Origin: Amycolatopsis vancoresmycina
GTDB taxonomy: Bacteria > Actinomycetota > Actinomycetes > Mycobacteriales > Pseudonocardiaceae
NCBI RefSeq assembly: GCF_000716785.1
Contig: NZ_JNYY01000003.1
Span: forward strand, 186,001-250,000
Direction of reading: 5' to 3'
DNA: 64,000 nucleotides
The translations under genes and the position numbers were made by a program. The notes under the pieces were generated by a model. It made no database searches and was not told the DNA's origin. It saw only the letters and a program-made list of their open reading frames with translations. Shown here one piece after another: positions 47,128 to 56,202 of the stretch (position 1 is the stretch's first letter; the number at the start of each line of letters is the position of its first letter).

Positions 47128-49458
47128 ATGAGAACGCGTACGCGCGTCCTGGCCACCCTGCTCGCCGGGGCCACGACGCTGGCTCTCGCCACCCCCGCCG
47201 AGGCGGGGCCGAGATTCGCCGACGACCCGGCCACGCTCGTCGACACCTCGATCGGCAACAACGGCGACGGCACCACCTTCCCGGGTGCCACCACGCCGTT
47301 CGGGATGGTCCAGCTCAGCCCGGACACCCAGCTCAAGAAGTACGCGTCCTACGACTACGCGCAGGACACCACGCTCGGGTTCAGCCACACCCACCTCTCC
47401 GGCGTCGGCTGCCAGACCATGGGCAATTTCCGGTTCATGCCGACCACCGGCGCCGTGACCAGCAGCGATCCCGCTAAGTACGGCGCGAAGTTCAGCCACG
47501 CCGACGAGACCCGCCAGCCCGGCTTCTACGGCGTCAAGCTCGCCAACGGCATCGGCGCCGAGCTGACCGCCACCCAGCGCACCGGCCAGCACCGGTACAC
47601 CTTCCCCAGCGGCGCGACCAGCGAAAACGTCCTCATCGAGGTGGGCGAGAGCAACGGCTACACCTACGCCGGCGATGTCCACGTCGTCGGGGACGACACC
47701 GTCGAAGGCTGGCTGCAGGGCGGCAATTTCTGCTGGGAGACGCAGAAGGAGCGCTACAAGGTCTTCTTCAGCGCCAAGTTCGACCGCAAGTTCACCGCTT
47801 TCGGCACCTGGACCGACGACAAGCTCGCGCCGAACCAGCGTGACGCCGGGCTCGGCAGCCGGCGCACCGGCGCCTGGCTCACCTTCGACACCGCGAAGAA
47901 CCAGGTCGGCGCGTCGGTCGGGCTGTCGTACACCTCGATCGACGGCGCCCGCCTGAACCGCGCGGCCGAGCAGCCGAAGTCGTTCGACAAGGCCCGCACG
48001 GCCGCGCACGACACCTGGCGCGACGAGCTGAACCGGATGCGCGTCGCCGGCGGGACGACCGCCGACCAGCGCACCTACTACAGCGCCCTGTACCGGTCGC
48101 TCCTGCACCCGTCCGTCGGGTCCGATGTGGACGGTTCCTACCGCGGCTTCGACGACGCCGTCCACCGCAGCCGGGACACGTACTACCAGATGTTCTCGCT
48201 GTGGGACACCTACCGCTCGCAGAACCAGCTGGTCGCGTTGCTGCACCCGGACAAGGCCGCGGACATGACGAAGTCGGTCCTGAAGATCTACCAGGACGGC
48301 GGCTGGGTCCCGCGCTGGGCGCTGGCCGGTGGCGAGACGAACGTGATGAGCGGTGACCCCGTGACGCCGTGGGTGGTCGACAACTACCGCCGCGGCCTGC
48401 TCGACGACCGGACCGCGCGGCAGCTGTTCGACGCCTTGTGGCGCAACGCCAACGAACTGCCGGCGGACCAGTCGATCTTCCGCGGCCGCGACGGCAACCC
48501 GACGTACGTGAAGAACGGCTGGATCGGCTACCAGGACCTGCCGGGCTACACCTACGGCGACACGCGCCAGGCCGGGTCGGCGACCCTCGAGTACGCCCTC
48601 GCCGACTGTGCACTGTCCACAATGGCCGCCGGGCTGGGCTACGGCGACAAGGCGGCGACGCTGCGGGCGCGCTGCGGCAACTTCGCGCACCTGTGGGACA
48701 CGAGCGTGGACTCCCACGGCTTCACCGGCTTCCCGCGGACGAAGGCGGCGGACGGCACCGGCGTCGGCGACCCCGACCCGGCTCAGTCGGTGGGCTTCCA
48801 CGAGGGCACGCCGTGGCAGTACCAGTGGCTCGCCCAGCAGGACACCGCGAAGCTGTTCGCCCTGATGGGTGGCCCGGCGCAGGCGGAGAAGCGGCTCGAC
48901 ACGTTCTTCGACATGCCGCTGCTGCTCACCGACCCGGCGAAGGCGGCCAAGGACTCGTGGGTCCACGGCGCGTACGACTACCACAACAACTTCGCGTTCA
49001 ACCCGAATAACGAGCCCGACCTGCACGCCCCCTGGATGTACAGCTGGACGGGCGCGCCGTGGAAGACGTCGGCGGTCCTGCGCGCGGCCCGGACGTTGTT
49101 CACCGACACGCCGTACGGCATGCCGGGCAACGACGACCTCGGCACCATCTCGTCGTGGCTCGTCTTCGGCATGACGGGCGTCTTCGAAGCCCAGCCGGGC
49201 TCCGGGACGTACCTGCTGAGCTCGCCGATGTTCGAAAAGGTCGAGATCCGCCCGGCCGGCGGCCGCCGGATCGAGATCGAGGCACCGGGCGCGAGCGCGG
49301 CGAAGCTGCAGTACCCGAAGGCGGTCCAGGTCGGTCACCGTGGGTACGACCGGAGCTGGATCTCGCACGGGGACCTGCTCCGCGCGGGCAAGATCGAGTT
49401 CCGCCTGAGTGACACCCCCACGGCGTGGGGGACGAAGGCGGCGCCGCCCGCGATGTAG
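47128..49458 (+). CDS. Secreted GH92 alpha-mannosidase
   Basis: A 776-residue exported exo-alpha-mannosidase of calcium-dependent family 92. The signal peptide begins MRTRTRVLATLLAGATT and ends near AEAG. GH92 blocks: GNNGDGTTFPGATTPFGMVQ at the start, LGFSHTHLSG, YSLWDTYRSQ-like FSLWDTYRSQNQL, NPNNEPDLHAPWMY with the general acid Glu, and PGNDDLGTISSW with the two Asp that activate water. It releases mannose from glycans; a secreted mannose-binding lectin and alpha-galactosidase also occur in the window. A palindrome overlapping its ribosome site suggests LacI-type repression. No tail module is seen. Confidence 0.95.
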   Translation: MRTRTRVLATLLAGATTLALATPAEAGPRFADDPATLVDTSIGNNGDGTTFPGATTPFGMVQLSPDTQLKKYASYDYAQDTTLGFSHTHLSGVGCQTMGNFRFMPTTGAVTSSDPAKYGAKFSHADETRQPGFYGVKLANGIGAELTATQRTGQHRYTFPSGATSENVLIEVGESNGYTYAGDVHVVGDDTVEGWLQGGNFCWETQKERYKVFFSAKFDRKFTAFGTWTDDKLAPNQRDAGLGSRRTGAWLTFDTAKNQVGASVGLSYTSIDGARLNRAAEQPKSFDKARTAAHDTWRDELNRMRVAGGTTADQRTYYSALYRSLLHPSVGSDVDGSYRGFDDAVHRSRDTYYQMFSLWDTYRSQNQLVALLHPDKAADMTKSVLKIYQDGGWVPRWALAGGETNVMSGDPVTPWVVDNYRRGLLDDRTARQLFDALWRNANELPADQSIFRGRDGNPTYVKNGWIGYQDLPGYTYGDTRQAGSATLEYALADCALSTMAAGLGYGDKAATLRARCGNFAHLWDTSVDSHGFTGFPRTKAADGTGVGDPDPAQSVGFHEGTPWQYQWLAQQDTAKLFALMGGPAQAEKRLDTFFDMPLLLTDPAKAAKDSWVHGAYDYHNNFAFNPNNEPDLHAPWMYSWTGAPWKTSAVLRAARTLFTDTPYGMPGNDDLGTISSWLVFGMTGVFEAQPGSGTYLLSSPMFEKVEIRPAGGRRIEIEAPGASAAKLQYPKAVQVGHRGYDRSWISHGDLLRAGKIEFRLSDTPTAWGTKAAPPAM

Positions 49459-49540
49459 CCCGGCGGCGGGGTACCGGACAACGTGGCACGAAAGGTGCCT
49501 CCCCCGTGCGGTACCCCGCCGTTTCTGCTGAGCTGGGGGC

Positions 49541-50020
49541 ATGCCCGACCAGAAAACGACCGCCACCGAGCGGTTCTTCCGCATCGCGATCGCGATCAAG
49601 GGCCTCGACGGCGCGCTGCAGGTCGTCGGGGCCCTGGTCCTCGCGTTCGTCCCGGCGGCGGCCGTCAGCGGGTTCACCCACGCGGTGATCACCCGCGACT
49701 TCCTCGGCGACCCGTCGGGCACGCTGGCACGCCACCTGCAGTCGGCGACGGAGAACTTCCTCCACGGCGACACCAAGACGTTCGCGGTGGCGTACCTGCT
49801 CGCCCACGGCCTGATCAAGCTCGGCCTGGTGTGGGCACTGGCCCGCAAGATCGTCCGCGCCTACCCGGTCGCGGCGGTGATCCTGGCCGCGTTCGTGGTG
49901 TACGAGATCTTCCGCGCGGTGCACACCCACTCGATCGCGCTGCCGTTCTTCGCCGCGCTGGACGTGGTGATCATCGTGCTGGTGCTGCGGGAGTACCGGC
50001 AGCTCAAGCGCGAGACCTAG
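49541..50020 (+). CDS. DUF2127 family membrane protein
   Basis: A 159-residue protein with four hydrophobic helices, preceded by a charged N terminus. The pattern IAIAIKGLDGALQVVGALVL, FAVAYLLAHGLIKLGLVWAL and YEIFRAVHTHSIALPFFAALD matches DUF2127. Function unknown. ATG at 49541 follows GAGCTGGGGG. Palindrome copy 3 lies after it. Confidence 0.88.
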   Translation: MPDQKTTATERFFRIAIAIKGLDGALQVVGALVLAFVPAAAVSGFTHAVITRDFLGDPSGTLARHLQSATENFLHGDTKTFAVAYLLAHGLIKLGLVWALARKIVRAYPVAAVILAAFVVYEIFRAVHTHSIALPFFAALDVVIIVLVLREYRQLKRET

Positions 50021-50066
50021 ATCAACAGCGACCCTGGGTAGACGAGTCACCGTCCACCGTGGCTGA

Positions 50067-50114
50067 GGTCGTGAGTGGTAAGGCGGGTTCTAACCCGCCT
50101 TACCACTCACGACC
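50067..50114. repeat. Dispersed perfect palindrome, copy 3 (23-bp arms)
   Basis: Perfect 23-bp arms around CT in the gap between the convergent DUF2127 and PP2C genes. Arms match copy 2 except for one paired change at arm position 19 and one extra outer base pair. Confidence 0.85.
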
Positions 50115-50176
50115 AGCCGCGGTAGACCGGCTTCCGGGATTGTGCTGGTTGGCCGTCTTCGGCGTGGTCCTAGGGT

Positions 50177-50887
50177 TCACGCGGCGACGGGAAACCGGAC
50201 GGTGGCGCTGTCGACCTCCAGGGGTTCGACGTAGAGGGCGGTCGCGTTGTCCGAGCCGCCGCGGGCGAGCGCGGCTTCCACCAGTTCCGCCGCGCCCGTG
50301 CCCGGCCGGGCCAGGACCGCGCGGATGCCGCTGCCGGTGAGCGGCTTGTGGACGCCGTCGCTGGTCAGCAGCAGGCCCGCGCTCGACGTCTCCGCCGTGC
50401 CGATCTCGTGCGCCTCGGCGGTGCGGACACTGGTCGTCACGACGTGCTCCATCCGCGGTGTCACCGGCTGGTGGCGGGCGCGGAAGTACTCGGCGAGCGT
50501 GTGGTCGGTGGTCAGCCTGCTCAGCGTGGTGCCGTCCCACGCGTACGCGCGGGCGTCACCCACCCAGGCGATGCGGTACCCGCCGTGCCCGGCCGGCATG
50601 GCGACGACGAGCACGGCGTCCCCGAGCGTCTGCTCCCGGACCGCCCGCTGCGCGGCGAGCACGGCCTCGACCGGTCCTTTGTGGACTGGCGTCCGCGCGG
50701 CGGCCGCGGCGGCGGCCCGGGCGGCCCGCGCGGCGGCCGGATCGTCCCCGACCCCGTCGGCGAGCGCGAAGACGATGCCGGGGCCGCCGGCCGCGGCGTA
50801 CGCGCCGACCGCGTCGGCGTTGAGCGAGCGCGGCCCCTGCGCGCTCGCGGTGTGCCAGCGTGGGTATTCCGGACGGGTGGTGATCAT
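50177..50887 (-). CDS. PP2C-type Ser/Thr protein phosphatase
   Basis: A 236-residue stand-alone PPM phosphatase. Motifs: FALADGVGDDPAAA (Asp-Gly metal site), RIAWVGDARAYAW, LTTDHTLAEYF, LLLTSDGVHKPL and GGSDNATALYV. The first motif, RSLNADAVG, has Asn-Ala-Asp where NEDR-type residues are usual, a mild deviation. The ATG at 50887 has GAGGAGG. It probably counters Ser/Thr kinases encoded elsewhere. Divergent from the SARP regulator gene (112 bp). Confidence 0.9.
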   Translation of the reverse strand: MITTRPEYPRWHTASAQGPRSLNADAVGAYAAAGGPGIVFALADGVGDDPAAARAARAAAAAAARTPVHKGPVEAVLAAQRAVREQTLGDAVLVVAMPAGHGGYRIAWVGDARAYAWDGTTLSRLTTDHTLAEYFRARHQPVTPRMEHVVTTSVRTAEAHEIGTAETSSAGLLLTSDGVHKPLTGSGIRAVLARPGTGAAELVEAALARGGSDNATALYVEPLEVDSATVRFPVAA

Positions 50888-50999
50888 CGCGGCCTCCTCA
50901 TCCCTCTGCCCACCATGATCCGCGCCGAATCTGAGCCGCGGCTGAGACTTTCCTGTGCGGGTGGCGCCGGTCCGCGTACCGTGGGAACGGGGTGGGGGC

Positions 51000-51734
51000 A
51001 TGGAGTTCCGGATTCTCGGGCCGCTGGCGGTGTCGCGCGCCGACGGCCGCCCGGCCGCGCTCGGCGGCCGGAAGCCGCGCACGCTGCTGGCCGCGCTGCT
51101 GCTGGCCCGCGGCCGCGTGGTGTCCGACGAGCGCCTGGTTTCGCTGCTGTGGGAGGGCGTCCGGCCGTCGACCGTAGACGCGCAGGTGTGCACGTACGCG
51201 TCCCGGCTGCGCACCGCACTCGGGCGGCCGGCGCGGCTCGTCCGGGCGGGCGGCGGCTACCTGCTGGCGCCGGGCGGGACCGTCGACGCCGAGGAGTTCG
51301 AACGGCTGGCCTCGGCGGGCCACGACGAGCTCCTCGCGGGTCGTCCGGTCCGCGCGGCGGAGCTGTTCGGCGCCGCGTTGGCGCTGTGGCGCGGACCGGT
51401 GCTCGCCGACGTCGCCGAACCGCTGCGGGCGGGCGAGGCGGCGCGGTTCGACGAGCTGCGCCTGGCGGTGCTGGAGGCCCGGTTCGAAGCCGGGATCGCG
51501 TCGGGCGACCACCTGCGCGTGGTGCCCGACGCGACCGCGTTCGTCTTGGAACACCCGCTGCGAGAACGCGCGCGGGCCCTGCTCATGACGGCCCTCGGCG
51601 CGAGCGGCCGGCCGGCGGACGCGGTGGCGGTCTACCACCACGGCCGCCGGCTGCTCGACGAGCGGCTCGGGCTGGCGCCGAGCCCGGCACTGCAGGCGGC
51701 GTACCGGCGGGTCCTGGACGGTCAGGCCGGGTAG
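51000..51734 (+). CDS. SARP/BTAD family transcriptional activator
   Basis: A 244-residue protein: N-terminal OmpR-like winged helix (MEFRILGPLAVSRADGRPA, LGGRKPRTLLAALLLARGR, VQVCTYASRLRTAL-like) and the bacterial transcriptional activation domain (EEFERLASAG, LALWRGPVLADV, HPLRERARALLMTALGASGR). Small SARPs usually activate antibiotic clusters, yet no such cluster adjoins. The ATG at 51000 follows GGGGTGGGGG. The 3' end overlaps the convergent Tat-exported gene by 13 bp. Confidence 0.92.
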   Translation: MEFRILGPLAVSRADGRPAALGGRKPRTLLAALLLARGRVVSDERLVSLLWEGVRPSTVDAQVCTYASRLRTALGRPARLVRAGGGYLLAPGGTVDAEEFERLASAGHDELLAGRPVRAAELFGAALALWRGPVLADVAEPLRAGEAARFDELRLAVLEARFEAGIASGDHLRVVPDATAFVLEHPLRERARALLMTALGASGRPADAVAVYHHGRRLLDERLGLAPSPALQAAYRRVLDGQAG

Positions 51735-52465
51735 GGCGACGACCGGAAGTCCCGGTCGAGCTCGGCGGGGGTCCGCCGCAGCCAGTACCGGGCCTCGTGC
51801 TGCACCTGCTCGCGCGGCAGGGGCGGGTTGACGTGGCGGTGGTCGGGCTTCGCGATGGACTGCAGCCCCCAGGCGAAGCCGGTCATCGGGGCGATCCGCA
51901 CCCACCGGTGCCGGTCGATGCCGAGCAGCAGCTGCGCGCGCTGGACGGCGTACCAGAAGTGGTAGCTGCTCGGCGGGTTCCCGTCCATGGTGTGCACTTC
52001 CGACTCGACGTCGGCGCGCCGCGGGTCGAAGAGCACGCCCTGCCCGAAGTACGCGAAGGCGTTGAGGAGCCCCCTTTCGTCCTCGCGGTAGAAGTGGTCG
52101 AAGTTGTCGAGCTGCAGCTTCGACAGCGTGCGCAGCGGCTGTTCCACCGGCTTCGCGAACTCCGCGTAGTTCCCGGGGTAGCCGGGTTCCTGGCTCAGCG
52201 CCAGCCATTTCCGGTAGAGCCCTTCCGGCGCGTTCTGCTGGAAGTACGTGCCGAGCGCGGTGTAGGCGTCCATGACTTCCTGGGCCGGGTGGTACAGCGC
52301 GATTTCGTCGAGCTGGTACCAGAGTTCGTTGGCGCGCCGGTCCCCGAGCATCCCGGGCACGGGCGGCAGCCCCGAATCGGCGAGCGCGGCCGGAGTCCCG
52401 GCGGCGGCGAGCGCCACCCCGGCCGCGACGGCGGCCCCGGCTTTGAGCAGACTGCGGCGATCCAT
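51722..52465 (-). CDS. Tat-exported protein of unknown function
   Basis: A 247-residue protein with a twin-arginine signal (MDRRSLLKAGAAVAAGVALA, cleavage near ALAD). The mature part is rich in Trp, Tyr and charged residues, e.g. ELWYQLDEIALYHPAQEV and FDHFYREDERGLLNAF, and looks globular and alpha-helical. I recognise no family. Folded export implies a cofactor or metal. The ATG at 52465 has an AGGGGG site. Confidence 0.75.
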   Translation of the reverse strand: MDRRSLLKAGAAVAAGVALAAAGTPAALADSGLPPVPGMLGDRRANELWYQLDEIALYHPAQEVMDAYTALGTYFQQNAPEGLYRKWLALSQEPGYPGNYAEFAKPVEQPLRTLSKLQLDNFDHFYREDERGLLNAFAYFGQGVLFDPRRADVESEVHTMDGNPPSSYHFWYAVQRAQLLLGIDRHRWVRIAPMTGFAWGLQSIAKPDHRHVNPPLPREQVQHEARYWLRRTPAELDRDFRSSPYPA

Positions 52466-52525
52466 GTGCACCCCCTGGTGCGGCGGCCCCCTGCCGCCGT
52501 TCGCCGCCAAGGTACGGAAGCCGCC

Positions 52526-52531
52526 TATATT
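52526..52531 (+). promoter_or_regulatory. Likely -10 element of the SnoaL-like gene
   Basis: TATATT lies 19 nt before the GTG at 52551. No clear -35 is seen; the short leader would be about 13 nt. Confidence 0.4.
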
Positions 52532-52550
52532 TTCTCTGTACGCTCGTGCC

Positions 52551-52979
52551 GTGGACGACTACCGCGCGCTGGAGAACCTGATCGCTTCCTACGCGGCCCT
52601 GGTCGACGCGGGCGACTTCGCCGGGGTGGGCGCGTTGTTCGCGGCCGGCGCGTTCGCAGGCAGCGGCGGCGTGGTCCGGGGCGCGGCGGAGGTCGAGCGG
52701 ATGCTGCGCGAGTCGGTGATCGTGTACGAAGACGGGACCCCGCGCACCAAGCACGTGACGACGAACATCGCGCTCGAGGTGTCCGGCCCGGTCGCGTCGG
52801 GCCGCGCCTACTTCACGGTCCTGCAGGCGGTTCCGGGACTGCCACTGCAGACGATCGCGGCCGGCCGGTACGAGGACCGGTTCACCAGGGAAGCCGGCCA
52901 CTGGCGGTTCACCGAACGCCGGGCGGCGGTGGACCTCGTCGGCGACGTCAGCCACCACCTGCGCGCGAAGGGGCCGTGA
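52551..52979 (+). CDS. SnoaL/NTF2-like fold protein
   Basis: A 142-residue protein with the cone-shaped NTF2 fold: YRALENLIASYAALVDAGDF, GVGALFAAGAF, KHVTTNIALEVSG and ITAAGRYEDRF-like TIAAGRYEDRFTREAGHWRF. This is the SnoaL_4 pattern, including enzymes such as scytalone dehydratase-like or epoxide hydrolases and many ligand-binding proteins. No catalytic set is decisive. GTG start. Confidence 0.85.
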   Translation: MDDYRALENLIASYAALVDAGDFAGVGALFAAGAFAGSGGVVRGAAEVERMLRESVIVYEDGTPRTKHVTTNIALEVSGPVASGRAYFTVLQAVPGLPLQTIAAGRYEDRFTREAGHWRFTERRAAVDLVGDVSHHLRAKGP

Positions 52980-53005
52980 GCGAGCCCACGACCCCTTCAC
53001 GATCT

Positions 53006-54853
53006 TCAGCCCTGCAGGTCGTACACCGTCTGGCCGTCGACCGTGGTGGCGGTGAAGTTCGCCGTCACCCACGCCGTGATCTCCGACGAGCCGCCGCCCG
53101 GGCCGCCGCCGCGGCCACCCTCGACGTAGTACTTGACCTCACCCGCGGCCACGTACGCCTTGAACTCGTCCAGCGTCGGCGCCGGGTCCGAACCGCTCCA
53201 GCCGCCGATGCCGATCACCGCCTTGCCGCTGGCCAGCTCCAGGGACGCCGCGCTCTGCGAACCCGTCGTCGCCGCCGCCCACTTCGTCGTCGTCTTCGCG
53301 AGCAGGCTGCCGATCGCGCTCGACGAGGCGTCGTCGCCGCCCGGGCCGCCGCCGAAGCCGCCCATGGCACTCGACGTCGGGCCCGAAGTCGGGATCGATC
53401 CGCTGTGCGCCACCGAAGCCGTCTCGACGCCGTACGCCGCGGACGACACGCCGATCGTCAGGACCACCGCGGCCGCCACGACGGCGACCACCCGGCGCGC
53501 CGCGGGCACGCCCATCACCAGCACCGTGCCCACCAGCACGCCGAGCACCGCGACGATCCAGCGCAGCGCCGGGAACCATTCTGGCGTCCGGTCCAGCAGG
53601 ATGAACGACCACACCGCCGTCGCCACCACCATCCCGGCCAGCGCGGCCCGCGGCGCGAGGTGGGCCCGGCCCTGCCACAGGGCGCGGCCCGAAATCGCGA
53701 CCAGCGCGGCGATCGCCGGGGCCAGCGCGACCGCGTAGTACGGGTGCACCGTGCCGCTCATGAAGCTGAACACCGCCGCCGTGACGACCAGCCAGCCGCC
53801 CCACAGCACCAGCGCCGCCCGGGTCCGGTCCGTCCGCGGTGCGCGGCGGGTGAACCACAGCCCGGCGACCAGGCCGATCAGCGCGGCCGGCAGCAGCCAC
53901 GAAATCTCCGTGCCGAAGCTGGCGCCGAACATCCGGAACAGCCCCGTCGAGCCGCCGAACCCGGTGTTGCCGCCCATCCCGCCGCCGCCCATGCCGCCGC
54001 CGTTGCCTTCGCCGCCGAAGATGCGACCCAACCCGTTGTAGCCCAACGCGAGTTCGAGCAGACTGTCCCCTTCGGACCCGCCGATGTAGGGCCGCGACGC
54101 CATCGGCCACAGGTCCACCAGGGCGATGAACCAGCCCGCCGAAACGACCAGAGCCACCACCGCGCCGCCGAGGTGCAGCAGGCGCTTGCCCAGCGATGCC
54201 GGCGCCGCGATCAGGTACGCCAGGCCGAACGCCGGCAGCACGAGGAACGCCTGCAGCATCTTCGTCAGGAAGCCGAACCCGAGCGCCACCCCGGCCAGCG
54301 CCAGCCACCGCGGGCTCGCCTTTTCCGTGGCGCGCACGACGAAGTAGGCGCCGGCCACCATCAGCAGGACGAGCAGCGCGTCCGGGTTGTTGAAGCGGAA
54401 CATCAGCGCCGCGACCGGCGTCACGGCCAGCATCGCGCCGGCCAGCAGCCCGGCGACCGGGCCCGAAGTCCGCTTCACCGTCAGGTACAGGATCCCGACG
54501 GAAGCGACGCCCATCAGCGCCTGCGGGGCCAGCACGGTGAAGCTCGAGAAGCCGAAGATCCGGGCGAACGCCGTGCCGGCCCACAAAGCCGCGGGCGGCT
54601 TGTCGACGGTCAGCACGTTGCCGGAGTCCAGCGACCCGAACAGCCACGCCTTCCAGCTCTGCGTCCCGGACTGCACGGCCGCCGCGTAGAAGGAGTTGCC
54701 GTAGCCGGACGCGGTCAGGTTCCAGAAGTACAGCACGGCGGTCGCGGCCAGCAGCCCGAACGCGGCCGGGCGGACCCAGCGCGGTGGTGCGTGCGCGGCG
54801 GACTCCTTGCGGTGCCGCGGTTCGGAAACCGGGGCGGGCAGGACGGCGGTCAT
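53006..54853 (-). CDS. GT39/ArnT-like membrane glycosyltransferase
   Basis: A 615-residue protein with about 12 membrane helices. The first periplasmic loop has VDKPPAALWAGTAFARIFG, matching the DxxP/DKPP motif of lipid-linked-sugar glycosyltransferases, and MFRFNNPDALLVLLMV is the second family motif. A Gly/Met-rich loop (GGGMGGGGMGG) and a 150-residue C-terminal extracytoplasmic domain follow. It uses a polyprenyl-phosphate sugar to modify an envelope acceptor. The ATG shares one base with the stop of the GT2 gene, its likely donor-maker. Confidence 0.9.
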   Translation of the reverse strand: MTAVLPAPVSEPRHRKESAAHAPPRWVRPAAFGLLAATAVLYFWNLTASGYGNSFYAAAVQSGTQSWKAWLFGSLDSGNVLTVDKPPAALWAGTAFARIFGFSSFTVLAPQALMGVASVGILYLTVKRTSGPVAGLLAGAMLAVTPVAALMFRFNNPDALLVLLMVAGAYFVVRATEKASPRWLALAGVALGFGFLTKMLQAFLVLPAFGLAYLIAAPASLGKRLLHLGGAVVALVVSAGWFIALVDLWPMASRPYIGGSEGDSLLELALGYNGLGRIFGGEGNGGGMGGGGMGGNTGFGGSTGLFRMFGASFGTEISWLLPAALIGLVAGLWFTRRAPRTDRTRAALVLWGGWLVVTAAVFSFMSGTVHPYYAVALAPAIAALVAISGRALWQGRAHLAPRAALAGMVVATAVWSFILLDRTPEWFPALRWIVAVLGVLVGTVLVMGVPAARRVVAVVAAAVVLTIGVSSAAYGVETASVAHSGSIPTSGPTSSAMGGFGGGPGGDDASSSAIGSLLAKTTTKWAAATTGSQSAASLELASGKAVIGIGGWSGSDPAPTLDEFKAYVAAGEVKYYVEGGRGGGPGGGSSEITAWVTANFTATTVDGQTVYDLQG

Positions 54854-56109
54854 CAGTACTCCTTCTGGGTGGTCGCCTGGCGGCGCGGGTTGAACACCCA
54901 GCCGCGCAGGAGCAGGAACCGGAGCACCGTCGCGGCGAGGTTCGCCAGCACCAGGACGGTGATCTCCAGGACGAGGCCCGGGGTGGTGGATCCGTTGAGC
55001 AAGGCCAGCGACCCGCTCGTGAGCGCGAGCCCGAGGCCGAACACGAGCAGCCCTTCGAACTGGTGCCGCCCGGCCCCGGTGCGGCCGCGGATGCCGAACG
55101 TGAGCCGCCGGTTCAGCGCGGTGTTGCCGACCGCGGTCACCAGCAGCGCGGCGAAGTTCGCCGGCTGCGCGCCGACGGCCGTCCGCAGCAGCAGGAACAG
55201 CACGAGGTAGGCGAGGGTGCTGCTGACGCCGATCGCGGCGAACCGCACCAGCTGCGTCACCAGCCGCGGCGGCACGCCCGGCGCGTCGACACCGATCGGC
55301 TGCCTGCCGAGCTGCTCGCGCAGCCTGCTGACCGGGATCTCGCCGGTGAACGTGGCCTTGGTGACGCGGACGATGCCCTTGAGGTCCTCGGTGGCCGTCC
55401 GGACGATGTTGACCGACGAGTCCGGGTCGTCGACCCAGTCGACCGGCACCTCGTGGATCCGCAGCCCGGCCCGCTGGGCCAGGACGAGCAGTTCGGTGTC
55501 GAAGAACCACCCGGTGTCGACGACGTGCGGCAGCAGCTCGCGGGCGACGTCGGCGCGGATGGCCTTGAAGCCGCACTGCGCGTCGCTGAACTTCGCGGCG
55601 AGGGTCGAGCGGAGGATCAGGTTGTAGCAGCGGGAGATGAACTCGCGCTTCGGCCCGCGCACGACTCGCGCCCCCCGAGCGAGCCTGCTGCCGATGGCGA
55701 GGTCTGAGTGCCCGGACAGCAACGGCGCGACGAGCGGCCCGAGCGCGGCGAGGTCGGTGGAGAGGTCGACGTCCATGTAGGCGAGCACGGCGGCGTCGGA
55801 GGCCCGCCAGACGGCGTTGAGCGCGCGGCCGCGCCCCTTCTCACCGAGGTGGCGGACGGCGACCTCGGGGAACTCCCTGGCGAGCCGCTCGGCCACCTGC
55901 AGCGTCGCATCGGTGCTCGCGTTGTCGGCGACGGTGATCCGGTACGGGTAGGAGACGTGCTCGGCCAAGTGGGCGTGCAGCCGTCGGATGCACGGTTCGA
56001 GGTCGGTCTCTTCGTTGTAGACCGGGATGACGACGTCGAGGACGGGGTGCGGCCCGGCCAGGTCGACCGGGACGGTCCCGGGCCGCGATGCGGAGGCGGT
56101 GGCTGTCAT
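54853..56109 (-). CDS. GT2 polyprenyl-phosphate sugar synthase fused to a GtrA domain
   Basis: A 418-residue fusion. Residues about 20-260 are a DPMS/DPG-like GT2 with VVIPVYNEETDLEPCIR, VADNASTDATL, YMDVDLSTD (DxD) and DAQCGFKAI. From about 275 a four-helix GtrA domain follows (LVRFAAIGVSSTLAYLVLF, VGNTALNRRLTF). The protein should make a polyprenyl-phosphate sugar and help flip it. It is the first gene of the pair with the GT39-like transferase (1-nt overlap). Confidence 0.92.
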   Translation of the reverse strand: MTATASASRPGTVPVDLAGPHPVLDVVIPVYNEETDLEPCIRRLHAHLAEHVSYPYRITVADNASTDATLQVAERLAREFPEVAVRHLGEKGRGRALNAVWRASDAAVLAYMDVDLSTDLAALGPLVAPLLSGHSDLAIGSRLARGARVVRGPKREFISRCYNLILRSTLAAKFSDAQCGFKAIRADVARELLPHVVDTGWFFDTELLVLAQRAGLRIHEVPVDWVDDPDSSVNIVRTATEDLKGIVRVTKATFTGEIPVSRLREQLGRQPIGVDAPGVPPRLVTQLVRFAAIGVSSTLAYLVLFLLLRTAVGAQPANFAALLVTAVGNTALNRRLTFGIRGRTGAGRHQFEGLLVFGLGLALTSGSLALLNGSTTPGLVLEITVLVLANLAATVLRFLLLRGWVFNPRRQATTQKEY

Positions 56110-56170
56110 GCCCCTACGGTCGCGGCCGCCGCTTTGGTGACGGTGTGATCTCTCTGTGCGGTTCCTGTGC

Positions 56171-56195
56171 GGTGCCCGGCCCGCGGCCGGGCACC
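56171..56195 (-). terminator. Hairpin after the membrane-protein gene
   Basis: GGTGCCCGGCC-cgc-GGCCGGGCACC, an 11-bp perfect stem 7 bp beyond the stop of the 56203-56775 gene. Confidence 0.65.
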
Positions 56196-56202
56196 GGCGG
56201 GC

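Noticed and set aside
50348..55210. 1620-codon plus-strand frame across several genes
   Set aside because: It runs antisense to PP2C, GT39 and GT2 genes and out of frame in the SARP and SnoaL genes, all with clear domains; no domain of its own.
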